A stretch of 64,000 nt of DNA from Bradyrhizobium sp. 190 (GTDB lineage: Bacteria; Pseudomonadota; Alphaproteobacteria; Rhizobiales; Xanthobacteraceae), in assembly GCF_023073415.1 (NCBI RefSeq), contig NZ_JADPJL010000008.1, forward strand, positions 372,001 through 436,000, in the 5' to 3' direction. Below, piece after piece: positions 1-7,671 of the stretch. A program made the translations under genes and the position numbers. The notes beneath the pieces are model-generated. The model did no database searches, had not been told where the DNA came from, and saw nothing but the letters and a program-made list of their open reading frames with translations. How positions within the stretch are numbered: the first letter of the stretch is position 1; each line of letters starts with the position of its first letter.

Positions 1-38
1 GAGACATCACGAGATTGGATGTCGCTTCGGCAAATGTC

Positions 39-362
39 TCACTTTTTGTCGATCTTCGTGACCGCGTCCGTCTTGTCGATCTTCGTGATGGTCTTGGTCC
101 CCGCCGTGTCGCTCACGGCAAAGGTGACCCTGTCGCCGGCGTGCAGGACGTTCAGCCGCGCGCCGTCCTGGATCTTGAATTCTTCGGTCGCGGCGCCGGC
201 GTTCGCGCCGGTGGTGCCATCAGGCATATCCTTGATCGAGATCGTGCCGCTGATCCGATCTATTCTCGTCACCATTCCGGTCCGCGTTTGCTGGGCAAGG
301 GCCGACGTACCGGCGATGCTGAGGGCCGCGGTGGCGGCCATAATCATCCCTGCGATTTTCAT
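39..362 (-). CDS. CusF-like secreted metal-binding protein
   Basis: A 107-residue exported protein. Residues 1-24 form a Sec signal peptide with a hydrophobic core and an ALA-type cleavage site before QQ. The mature part, about 80 residues, has the pattern of the small OB-fold copper-binding family (CusF): an early GMVTRID strand, an IKDMPDG turn and an AGDRVTFAV strand. The Trp ligand of classical CusF is not seen and only one Met lies in the predicted metal loop, so copper binding is inferred from the fold alone. The C-terminus carries a short TKIDK direct repeat. The gene stands alone, convergent with nothing visible at the window edge. Confidence 0.6.
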   Translation of the reverse strand: MKIAGMIMAATAALSIAGTSALAQQTRTGMVTRIDRISGTISIKDMPDGTTGANAGAATEEFKIQDGARLNVLHAGDRVTFAVSDTAGTKTITKIDKTDAVTKIDKK

Positions 363-487
363 GGAATACTCCCGGCTGTAGGGCGTCTACGATAAGCCGG
401 GATTGCGGCATTAGTTCCGCAGCGGAGCGCGGTGCGACAATTTCTTCACGCTTCAAACATGCCAGCGCTGACGTTGGAGCGATCCCG

Positions 488-1543
488 TTAGGCCGCGCCG
501 GCCTCGGACTCGAGTTCGGTTTCCGTCACCGTGCGGTTACGGCCGAGCCGCTTGGCTTGATAAAGCCCGCGGTCGCAGCGCTCGATCATGGCATCAGCGG
601 ATTCGGCGAGGCGGAATTGCGCCACCCCGATCGAAACCGTGATGCTGCCGATTTCCTTGCCGGTTGCGCGGCGGGTCAGCTTCGCTTCGGCAATGCGGCG
701 GCGAATGCGCTCGGCGACCGACGTACAATCCTCGAGATCGGCGCCCGGAAGCACCGCGATCAATTCCTCGCCGCCGTAGCGGGCTGCGAGATCGACTTCG
801 CGAACACCTTCTTGCAAGACCTTTGCGACAAGCCGAAGCACCTGGTCGCCGACCTGATGGCCGTAATCGTCGTTGAATTTCTTGAAGTGATCGATGTCGA
901 TCAGGAAGACGCTGAGCGCCTCGTCCTTTTCCATCGCCGCGATCTGGGCGAGCCGGAGGAATTCATCCATCGAGTGCCGGTTGGCCAGCCCGGTCAGCGC
1001 ATCGGTGTTGGAGCGTTGCTCGGCCGCCTTCAGCGAGTCGCGGATGTTGTCCAGTTCCTCGGAGGTGGCGGCGAAATTTGCCTCCAGCGTTGCGGCTCGC
1101 GCCGTCGCCTTTGACAATTCGTCAACCAGCTTCGAAATGATCGTCCGGGGATCGCTGGTGGCAGCGGCTTCGGAAGATACTTCGCCGAGCGCCTTGATGT
1201 GGGTCTGGTTGTCGGTGACGGCGGTGTTGAGGAACTGCTGGGCGGTGGCGATCAGGCCGCTCAATTGCTCGGGAAGGTCACCGAGCGGGTCGGGGCTGGA
1301 CTGCGGCGTCACATAGGTAATGTAGAGCTCGTGGTTGATCGCCGGGTCGAATTTGCGCCTGCCGGCGATCAGGATGTCGATGGTCTTTCGCAGCGCCAGC
1401 GAATTGCCCAGGGAATATTCGAACCAGACCGCAAAATTGGTCGGGGTGGCAGGAACCGATTGCTGCGCCATCAGCCGCATAGCCCGGTCGGCAATCGTCG
1501 TGGCGTATTCGGCGTCCATATCGCCGATAGGCTGGCCTGCCAT
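488..1543 (-). CDS. GGDEF-domain diguanylate cyclase
   Basis: A 351-residue protein predicted to make cyclic di-GMP from two GTP. Residues 1-160 form a helical N-terminal region without an obvious membrane segment, followed by a coiled-coil linker (about 140-175). The GGDEF domain spans about 178-345. The active-site motif is GGEEL at 257-261, a permitted variant, and an RxxD product-inhibition site (REVD, 248-251) lies five residues before it. An FLIDIDHFKKFND metal/GTP segment is intact. No EAL domain is present, so it should only synthesise the messenger. Its place beside flagellar genes fits a role in the motile-to-sessile switch, which is inference. Confidence 0.9.
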   Translation of the reverse strand: MAGQPIGDMDAEYATTIADRAMRLMAQQSVPATPTNFAVWFEYSLGNSLALRKTIDILIAGRRKFDPAINHELYITYVTPQSSPDPLGDLPEQLSGLIATAQQFLNTAVTDNQTHIKALGEVSSEAAATSDPRTIISKLVDELSKATARAATLEANFAATSEELDNIRDSLKAAEQRSNTDALTGLANRHSMDEFLRLAQIAAMEKDEALSVFLIDIDHFKKFNDDYGHQVGDQVLRLVAKVLQEGVREVDLAARYGGEELIAVLPGADLEDCTSVAERIRRRIAEAKLTRRATGKEIGSITVSIGVAQFRLAESADAMIERCDRGLYQAKRLGRNRTVTETELESEAGAA

Positions 1544-1699
1544 CGTTTGACCCGGTGATGCGTTTGCTACGAAATTCGGTTACCTGGCATCCATTGTGCA
1601 CAGAGGAACTAATCTCACCTTAAATTCCCTGGGAAACTCCGCAGCAAATACGTAACTAATGTTGACCTATTTGGTTGTGGAACCCGCGGGAACCGACCG

Positions 1700-2455
1700 C
1701 TAGCTGCCGCCGTAGCTCTGCACCAGGCTCCCCGCCACCAGCGACCAGCCGTCGACCAGCACGAAAAAGATCAACTTGAACGGGAGCGACACCACGACCG
1801 GTGGCAGCATCATCATACCCATCGACATCAGGACCGATGCGACCACGAGATCGATGATCAGGAAGGGGAGGAACAGCAGGAAACCGATCTCGAAGGCGCG
1901 CTTCAGTTCGGAGATCATGAAGGCCGGGACCAGGATCCGCAGCGACAGGTCTTCCGGTGTCGCCGGTGGCGGCTCGCCGGAGAGATCGACGAACAGCTTC
2001 AGATCCTTTTCACGAACGTTCTTCTGCATGAAGCCGCGCAGCGGCACCGAAGCCTTTTGCAGCGCTTCCTCGACCCCGATCTGGTTGGCGACCAGGGGTT
2101 TGATGCCGTCGTCATAGGACCTCTGCAGGACAGGGCCCATCACGAATGCGGTCAGGAACATCGCGAGCGCAATGATCACCGAGTTGGGCGGGGCGGTCGC
2201 GGTACCCAATGCGGTGCGCAGCAGCGACAGTACGACGACGATCCGCGTGAACGACGTCATCATGATCAGGATCGACGGCGCGATCGACAGCACCGTCAAC
2301 AGCGCGATCAACTGGATCGCGCGTTCGGTGACGCCGCCGCCACCCTGGCCGAGATTGATGCTGATATCCTGCGCCATCGCCGGGTCGGCGAGCGATCCGG
2401 CGGCGGTCAGGATTAAGAAAAATAAAACTCTACGCGGAGAAGCCGGCGGCCTCAC
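1700..2455 (-). CDS. fliP: flagellar biosynthesis protein FliP
   Basis: A 251-residue inner-membrane subunit of the flagellar type III export gate (the FliPQR complex). An N-terminal signal-like segment (about 8-28) precedes the conserved body: the MMTSFTRIVVVLSLLRTALG block, the PPNSVIIALAMFLTAFVMGP block, the LVPAFMISELKRAFEIGFLLFLP block and a final MGMMMLPPVVVSLPFKLIFFVLVDGW membrane stretch. Length is normal for the family. Its ATG overlaps the fliO stop codon by four bases (ATGA), so the two are translationally coupled. The remaining export-gate genes fliQ and fliR lie across a divergent promoter region. Confidence 0.97.
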   Translation of the reverse strand: MRPPASPRRVLFFLILTAAGSLADPAMAQDISINLGQGGGGVTERAIQLIALLTVLSIAPSILIMMTSFTRIVVVLSLLRTALGTATAPPNSVIIALAMFLTAFVMGPVLQRSYDDGIKPLVANQIGVEEALQKASVPLRGFMQKNVREKDLKLFVDLSGEPPPATPEDLSLRILVPAFMISELKRAFEIGFLLFLPFLIIDLVVASVLMSMGMMMLPPVVVSLPFKLIFFVLVDGWSLVAGSLVQSYGGS

Positions 2456-3483
2456 GAAGGATTCTTCGGACGGCCCAGCAAGGACGCCATCTCGTCTTCG
2501 AGATTTTCGAAGCCGCTCTTCTGCGGAGCGGGTGTGGGAACGGGAGGCTCGCTGCGGGAATTACGGGCGGGCGGCGTTTCCGGCGCAACCGGGGGCGCCA
2601 CCGGTTCGGCCGGCCGGCGCAGGGCGGCTTCCAGCCGCTGGGCCATTTCGGCCAGATTCTGGTCGGCACTCGACGGCGCGGGGGCCGGAGGGGGCGGAGG
2701 TGGAGGCGGCGGCGCCGCGGCGCGTTCAGGCGCTCGGGCCGGCGTCTCACGAGCCGCCGGAGTGTCACGGACAGGCAGCGCCTCACGGATTGGCGGTGCC
2801 TCCCGGGCTGGCGATGCCTCACGGACAGGCAGCACGTCGCGGACTGGCGGCGCCTCGCGGACCGGCGGTGGCTTGGGCAACTCGCGCTGCGGCCGTGGCA
2901 TCAGCGGCTCGTTGCGGCCCAGGCGCGGAGGGGCCGATTCTGGCCGACCGCTGATCGATTCCGGCGCAAAGCCCGTCAATGGATCGCTGCGACGTTCCGG
3001 CATCGGCGGCGGTGCAGGGCGGCGGATCTCGTCGGCGAAAGAGGGTCGTGCGGGGCGCGGTGGCGGCTCCGGCATTTGCGGTTCGGTGTGATCGAAGGCG
3101 TCGGTCGATCGCGAATCGGATCTTGCCGCCTCTTCGCTCCAGGCGGCATCGGGCAGCGGCGCGATGCGCGGCGCCTGTTCGCCGACCGCCGGGCGCGGCG
3201 CCATTTGATCGCGGTTGGGCATTGCGCGCACGATGTTGGGTTCGACCACGATGTCGCTCGGGCCGCCGATCATCAGGAGATGCTCGACATTGTCGCGCCG
3301 TACCAGCACGAGGCGCCGACGGCCATCCACGGCGGCGGCGTCGATCACGGCGAGCCGCGGCATCCGTCCGCGCTGGGTGTTGGCGCCGAGGCGGTTGTTG
3401 GCGTAACGGCGAACCACCCATGCGGCAACGCCGATCAGCGCCAGAACGGCGATGAATGCGAAGAGGAATGTCAGTGTCTGCAT
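2452..3483 (-). CDS. fliO: FliO-like flagellar assembly protein with long proline-rich tail
   Basis: A 343-residue protein. Residues 5-27 are one membrane helix, followed by a short cytoplasmic domain to about residue 85 (GRMPRLAVIDAAAVDGRRRLVLVRRDNVEHLLMIGG region), which matches the FliO family that stabilises FliP during export-gate assembly. FliO is usually 100-150 residues. Here about 230 further residues are Pro/Arg/Glu-rich, with repeated PPVREA/PPIREA-type units around 205-255 and a run of prolines near 262-272. Position directly before fliP with a 4-bp overlap supports the call. The tail is probably disordered and its role is unknown. Confidence 0.85.
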   Translation of the reverse strand: MQTLTFLFAFIAVLALIGVAAWVVRRYANNRLGANTQRGRMPRLAVIDAAAVDGRRRLVLVRRDNVEHLLMIGGPSDIVVEPNIVRAMPNRDQMAPRPAVGEQAPRIAPLPDAAWSEEAARSDSRSTDAFDHTEPQMPEPPPRPARPSFADEIRRPAPPPMPERRSDPLTGFAPESISGRPESAPPRLGRNEPLMPRPQRELPKPPPVREAPPVRDVLPVREASPAREAPPIREALPVRDTPAARETPARAPERAAAPPPPPPPPPAPAPSSADQNLAEMAQRLEAALRRPAEPVAPPVAPETPPARNSRSEPPVPTPAPQKSGFENLEDEMASLLGRPKNPS

Positions 3484-3916
3484 TCTTTAGTCCCCGGCCA
3501 CAGGCCGTTCTCTTGATGCTGGCTTCGACGAGTGCGGTCTTAGGTCTTGCTGTCCGAGCATGTTCCCCGGGATACGGTTCCCGCCATCCTGACCATGCTC
3601 CGAAGCGATCCGCAGACGGCGAATCAGCCCGAGATCAGCCTTATTCCTTAATTCCCCGCGGCGAACGCCGCCGTCCGGTTAATTAATAGACCAAGAATCG
3701 CTTGAGCCAAAACGACTTCTGAGCGCCCCAAGTCGCGTCGGCTGGTGCTGGTTAACGCAGTTTTCGTGGCGAAAATGCGCTCATTTTGTCGCTGTCGGCG
3801 GGTATTGGCCGATGTCGAGGGCGGCAGAACGCAATTTTAACCAGCCGTTAACCATACACCGGGCAAATTCTGCCTACCTCGCGGCGTCTGCCAGAGGTTA
3901 ACGGGAGCCGCTCGCG
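3484..3916. promoter_or_regulatory. divergent intergenic region between fliO and flgB
   Basis: This 433-bp gap separates the minus-strand fliO-fliP genes from the plus-strand flgB operon, so it must hold at least two outward promoters. It is more AT-rich near 3640-3700 and 3770-3850 than its flanks (for example the AATTAATTAATAG stretch near 3680). I could not identify a confident sigma-54 or sigma-28 box by eye, and the open frames inside it are unconvincing. Confidence 0.5.
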
Positions 3917-4327
3917 ATGGCCATCAACGACCTTCCGATCCTGTCGGCGCTGCGCACCAAGATGCAGTGGCACCAGGAACGCCAGCGGGTGCTCGCTGAA
4001 AACGTGTCCAACGCCAACACCCCGAATTTCAGGCCGAACGACCTGGTCGAGCCGAAATTCGACAACAAGGGCGCAAACCTCGGCGGCGCGATGGGCTCGC
4101 TCGCCATGATGCGCACCGCATCGACCCATATCGGCGTTTCCGGCGGCGCACCAAGCTTCAGGGGAGACGGCGGCAAGAACGGCTTTTTGACCAAGCCGGC
4201 CGGCAATGCGGTCAATCTGGAAGAGCAGATGCTGAGGGTTTCGGCAAACCAGATGGATTACGCCGCAGCGACTTCGCTCTACAGCCGCAGCCTCGGACTT
4301 CTCAAAACCGCCATCGGAAAACGCTGA
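3917..4327 (+). CDS. flgB: flagellar basal-body rod protein FlgB
   Basis: A 136-residue proximal rod subunit of the flagellar basal body. The N-terminal helix contains the rod/hook family signature (RQRVLAENVSNANTPNF, about residues 20-36). The C-terminal helix with EEQMLRVSANQMDYAAATSLYSRSL pairs with it in the assembled rod. It is first in a plus-strand run flgB-flgC-fliE-fliQ-fliR. There is no signal peptide because it leaves through the flagellar type III apparatus. The start ATG follows a GGGAGCCGC ribosome-binding region. Confidence 0.97.
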   Translation: MAINDLPILSALRTKMQWHQERQRVLAENVSNANTPNFRPNDLVEPKFDNKGANLGGAMGSLAMMRTASTHIGVSGGAPSFRGDGGKNGFLTKPAGNAVNLEEQMLRVSANQMDYAAATSLYSRSLGLLKTAIGKR

Positions 4328-4346
4328 CGCGTAAGGGAGCCGGATC

Positions 4347-4772
4347 ATGGCAGACGACGGAAGCGATTTCGCCCGCTCGATGAGCATAGCGACGTCAGGC
4401 CTGCGCGCGCAGGCAGGGCGCATGCGGGTGATCTCGGAAAACATTGCCAATGCGGAGTCCACCGCGCCGACCGCGGGCGGCAACCCGTATCGCCGCAAGG
4501 TGCCGACATTTTCCTCCGCGCTCGACCGCACGCTGGATGCCAGGGTCGTGACGCTCGGCAAGGTCCGGACCGACCAGTCGGCGTTTCGCGTCAAGTACGA
4601 GCCGAGCAATCCGGCGGCCGATGCCGCGGGCAACGTCAAATATCCGAACGTCAATTCGATGGTCGAAATGACCGACATGCGCGAGGCGCAGCGGTCCTAT
4701 GAAGCCAACCTCAACATCATCAGCGCCACGCGCCGCATGATTCAACGCACGCTCGACATCCTCAAGGCCTGA
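4347..4772 (+). CDS. flgC: flagellar basal-body rod protein FlgC
   Basis: A 141-residue proximal rod protein. Typical features are ATSGLRAQAGRMRVISENIANAEST at the N-terminus and YEANLNIISATRRMIQRTLDILKA at the C-terminus, the two helices that pack in the rod. It starts 19 bp after flgB and ends 16 bp before fliE, with an AGGGAGCC ribosome-binding site before the ATG, consistent with one operon. Confidence 0.97.
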   Translation: MADDGSDFARSMSIATSGLRAQAGRMRVISENIANAESTAPTAGGNPYRRKVPTFSSALDRTLDARVVTLGKVRTDQSAFRVKYEPSNPAADAAGNVKYPNVNSMVEMTDMREAQRSYEANLNIISATRRMIQRTLDILKA

Positions 4773-4788
4773 ACAGGAACCATAGAAA

Positions 4789-5100
4789 ATGGCTTCACCG
4801 ACCGTTGCAGCAAACGCCTACGCCGCGCTTTCGCGCATCATGGAATCCGGCGGCGCCGAGAAAAGCGGCCAATCCGCCGGCGGCCCGTCCTTCAGCGCGC
4901 TGCTCAAGGACGCGGTGGGCAGCGTGCTGGATGCGGGCAAGAAATCCGACGCCCAGACCATGGCGATGAGTTCGGGCAAGGCCAACGTCATGGACGTGGT
5001 GACGGCGGTCGCGGAGACCGACGTCGCGGTCTCGACGCTGGTGTCGGTGCGCGACCGGGTGATCCAGTCCTACGAAGATATCATGAAGATGCCGATCTGA
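4789..5100 (+). CDS. fliE: flagellar hook-basal body protein FliE
   Basis: A 103-residue adaptor joining the MS ring to the rod. The C-terminal part (KANVMDVVTAVAETDVAVSTLVSVRDRVIQSYEDIMKMPI region) is the conserved FliE domain. The N-terminal half is low-complexity Gly/Ser/Ala, as is common. It follows flgC by 16 bp. A 136-bp gap containing an inverted repeat then separates it from fliQ. Confidence 0.96.
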   Translation: MASPTVAANAYAALSRIMESGGAEKSGQSAGGPSFSALLKDAVGSVLDAGKKSDAQTMAMSSGKANVMDVVTAVAETDVAVSTLVSVRDRVIQSYEDIMKMPI

Positions 5101-5107
5101 CGTACGC

Positions 5108-5204
5108 CGTCATTGCGAGCGCAGCGAAGCAATCCATAGCGCCGCAAAAAGAAAGAATGGATTGCTTCCGCCTTCGCTCGTTGAGCTTCGGCGGACAAGT
5201 CGTC
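5108..5204. repeat. intergenic inverted repeat (family B, copy 1) with nested 38-bp module
   Basis: GTCATTGCGAGCGCAGCGAAGCAATCCAT is answered downstream by ATGGATTGCTTCCGC, a rhizobial-type intergenic palindrome inside the fliE-fliQ gap. The right arm contains a 38-bp module (about 5165-5202) that is identical, in reverse orientation, to 28876-28913 and 3 bases different from 48305-48342. Confidence 0.8.
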
Positions 5205-5236
5205 GCTGCGGACAAGTGTAGAGAAGGACGTTTGAA

Positions 5237-5500
5237 ATGACCGGTGCTGAAACCCTCGACGTGGCGCGCGATGCGATCTGGACCATCGTGGTGGTGTCGT
5301 CGCCCTTGATGGTGATCGGGCTCGTGGTCGGCGTCGTGGTCTCGCTGTTCCAGGCGCTGACCCAGATCCAGGAACAAACGCTGATCTTCGTGCCGAAGAT
5401 ACTGGCGATCTTCGTGACATTATTGCTGGCGTTGCCGTTCATGGCGGATTCGATGCACGGCTACATGATGCGGATATCGTCGCGAATCATAGGCGGTTGA
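5237..5500 (+). CDS. fliQ: flagellar biosynthesis protein FliQ
   Basis: An 87-residue protein with two membrane helices (about 17-40 and 52-75), a subunit of the FliPQR export gate. The segment SPLMVIGLVVGVVVSLFQALTQIQEQTL is the family hallmark. An AGAAGGACG ribosome-binding region precedes the ATG. fliR starts 14 bp after its stop. Confidence 0.97.
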   Translation: MTGAETLDVARDAIWTIVVVSSPLMVIGLVVGVVVSLFQALTQIQEQTLIFVPKILAIFVTLLLALPFMADSMHGYMMRISSRIIGG

Positions 5501-5514
5501 TGCATTGTGAATGA

Positions 5515-6285
5515 ATGCGCGTCGACATTTCCCTGCTGCCGGCCCTTGCCGCCACCTTCATGCTGGTGTTCGCCCGCGTGGGCGCCATGGTGATGCTGAT
5601 GCCGGGGTTCGGCGAGAGCAACATCCCGGTGCGCATCAAGCTTGGAATCGCGCTGCTGCTGACGCTGATCATCCTGCCGCTGCACCGCGCCGCCTATCAG
5701 GTCGATCTGAACTCGATGACGTCGCTGGGCGTCTTGATGGTGCACGAGATCGTCGTCGGCATCGTGCTCGGCGCGACCGCGCGCGTCACGCTGTCGGCGC
5801 TGGCGGTCGCAGGTTCGGTGATCGCCCAGCAGCTCGGCCTCGGCTTCGTCACCGCCGTCGACCCGACCCAGGGGCAACAGGGCCTGCTGATCGGCAACTT
5901 TCTCACCATCCTGGGCATGACGCTGCTGTTTGCCACCGACAGCCATCACCTGGTCATATCGGCGCTGAACGAGAGCTACCGGATTTTCTCGCCAGGCGAA
6001 TTGCCGCCGAGCGGCGACGTCGCGGCGCTGGCTACGCGCGCCTTTGCCACGGCCTTCAAGATCGGCATGCAGCTTTCGGCGCCATTTCTGGTGTTCGGCC
6101 TCGTCTTCAATATCGGCCTTGGCGTGCTGGCGCGGCTGATGCCGGCTATGCAGGTCTATTTCGTCGGCGTGCCGCTGTCGATCATGGTGGGTTTTCTGAT
6201 CCTCGCCCTCGTCCTCACCGGAATGATGGCGACCTATCTCAACTACTTCATCAGCGTGATGCACGAGTTGACGCCGCTGAAATAG
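5515..6285 (+). CDS. fliR: flagellar biosynthesis protein FliR
   Basis: A 256-residue multi-pass membrane protein of the export gate. Conserved landmarks are RVGAMVMLMPGFGESNIPVRIKLG near the N-terminus, an AQQLGLGFVTAVDPTQGQQ loop, SHHLVISALNESY and a C-terminal GVPLSIMVGFLILALVLTGM helix. The ATG at 5515 gives the usual MRVDIS start; an out-of-frame ATG lies 4 bp upstream. It follows fliQ closely and precedes flhB after a large inverted repeat. Confidence 0.97.
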   Translation: MRVDISLLPALAATFMLVFARVGAMVMLMPGFGESNIPVRIKLGIALLLTLIILPLHRAAYQVDLNSMTSLGVLMVHEIVVGIVLGATARVTLSALAVAGSVIAQQLGLGFVTAVDPTQGQQGLLIGNFLTILGMTLLFATDSHHLVISALNESYRIFSPGELPPSGDVAALATRAFATAFKIGMQLSAPFLVFGLVFNIGLGVLARLMPAMQVYFVGVPLSIMVGFLILALVLTGMMATYLNYFISVMHELTPLK

Positions 6286-6390
6286 AGCATGATCTCCGGG
6301 CAAACGCGCTCCGCGTTTGTCGCGAGGGGAAAGTGGGTACCGGTTTCCCCTCGCGACAAAAGCGGAGCGCGTTTGCGCGGAGATCATGCT
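6286..6390. repeat. large inverted repeat between fliR and flhB
   Basis: AGCATGATCTCCG at the left end pairs with CGGAGATCATGCT at the right, and the inner arms (GGCAAACGCGCTCCGCGTTTG... and CGACAAAAGCGGAGCGCGTTTG) and GGGGAAA/TTTCCCC continue the stem around a GTGGGTACC loop. The whole 105 bp could fold into one long hairpin. It sits directly after the fliR stop codon. Confidence 0.85.
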
Positions 6391-6414
6391 CAGACAAAAT
6401 GCTAGGGCGCCGCA

Positions 6415-7488
6415 ATGGCCGACGATACCGACGACAAAACAGAAGACCCTACGCAAAAACGTCTCGACGATGCGCTTGCCAAGGGGGATGTCGCAAAGAG
6501 CCAAGAGGTCAACACCTGGTTCATCATCGCGGGCGCCACGCTGATATTGTCGACCTTCTCGGGATCGATCGGCGGCGGCATCCTGACGCCGCTGCGCAAC
6601 CTGGTCGCCAATGCGGGCCAGCTTCGTGCCGACGGCGCGGCGTTGCTCGTGCTCGGCAATACGCTGGGCTATGCCGTGATCGGCGCGATCGGTGTGCCGC
6701 TGTTGATGCTGGCGCTCGCCGCGATCGCCGGCAACATGATCCAACACCGCCTGGTATGGTCGTCGGAATCGCTGAAGCCGAAGTTCAACAAGGTATCGCC
6801 CGGCGCCGGACTGAAACGCATCTTCGGCAAGCAGGCTGTGGCGAATTTCGCCAAGGGCGTGTTCAAGTTGGTCGCGCTCGGCGCCGTCATGATGGCGGTG
6901 CTGTGGCCCGAGCGCCATCGCCTGGAATCGTTCCTGATGTTCGATCCCTCGGCGATCCTCGGCGTCACAACCAATTTGACGCTGCAGCTGATGGGCGCGG
7001 TGGTGGCGATGCTGGCCGCGGTCGCGATCGCCGATTACTTCTTCCAGTATCGGCAATGGTTCGAGCGGCAGAAAATGTCGCTGCAGGAGATCAAGGACGA
7101 GTTCAAGCAGACCGAAGGCGACCCCCACATCAAGGCCAAGATCCGGCAGTTGCGCCAGCAGCGCATGAAGAAGCGCATGATGGCCGCCGTGCCCAACGCC
7201 AGCGTGATCATCACCAACCCGACCCACTATTCGATAGCGCTGTCCTACGATCGCGGCATGTCGGCGCCGGTCTGCGTCGCCAAGGGCGTGGACAACGTCG
7301 CCTTAAAGATCAGGGAAATCGCCAAGAAGCACGACATTCCGATCGTGGAGAACGTGCCGCTGGCGCGGGCGCTTTATGCCACCGTCGATGTCGACGAGGA
7401 GATTCCGGTTGAGCACTATCACGCGGTCGCCGAGATCATCGGCTACGTCATGGGCCTGAAGAACGGGCTTGCCAGCCGGAGAATGTGA
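6415..7488 (+). CDS. flhB: flagellar biosynthesis protein FlhB
   Basis: A 357-residue export-gate protein that sets substrate specificity. The N-terminus is hydrophilic (DDKTEDPTQKRLDDALAKGDVAKSQEV, the family signature), then four membrane helices between about 30 and 210, and a cytoplasmic domain with the self-cleaving motif NPTH (in ITNPTHYSIAL, about residues 264-267). Length and motifs are normal. It ends the flagellar part of the cluster and is followed by cckA. Confidence 0.97.
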   Translation: MADDTDDKTEDPTQKRLDDALAKGDVAKSQEVNTWFIIAGATLILSTFSGSIGGGILTPLRNLVANAGQLRADGAALLVLGNTLGYAVIGAIGVPLLMLALAAIAGNMIQHRLVWSSESLKPKFNKVSPGAGLKRIFGKQAVANFAKGVFKLVALGAVMMAVLWPERHRLESFLMFDPSAILGVTTNLTLQLMGAVVAMLAAVAIADYFFQYRQWFERQKMSLQEIKDEFKQTEGDPHIKAKIRQLRQQRMKKRMMAAVPNASVIITNPTHYSIALSYDRGMSAPVCVAKGVDNVALKIREIAKKHDIPIVENVPLARALYATVDVDEEIPVEHYHAVAEIIGYVMGLKNGLASRRM

Positions 7489-7671
7489 AAGGAACCGCTG
7501 GAAATCGCCTTGAAATGCCTTCAATCTGTCAAATAGCTGCCTGATGGGCTTGCGCTTGCGGGGCCGATTCAGGCACTCAGGAGGGGTGCGCCAGCCGAAC
7601 GCGGGGTTACCCGCGGCCGGCCGATCCTGACCGGCGCGTGACTTCCTCGCCGAAGGGCAACGCCGCTTCAT

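Noticed and set aside
5461..7227. 588-codon minus-strand open frame opposite fliR and flhB
   Set aside because: Gln/His/Arg-rich composition, no domain, and the sense strand has complete flagellar genes.
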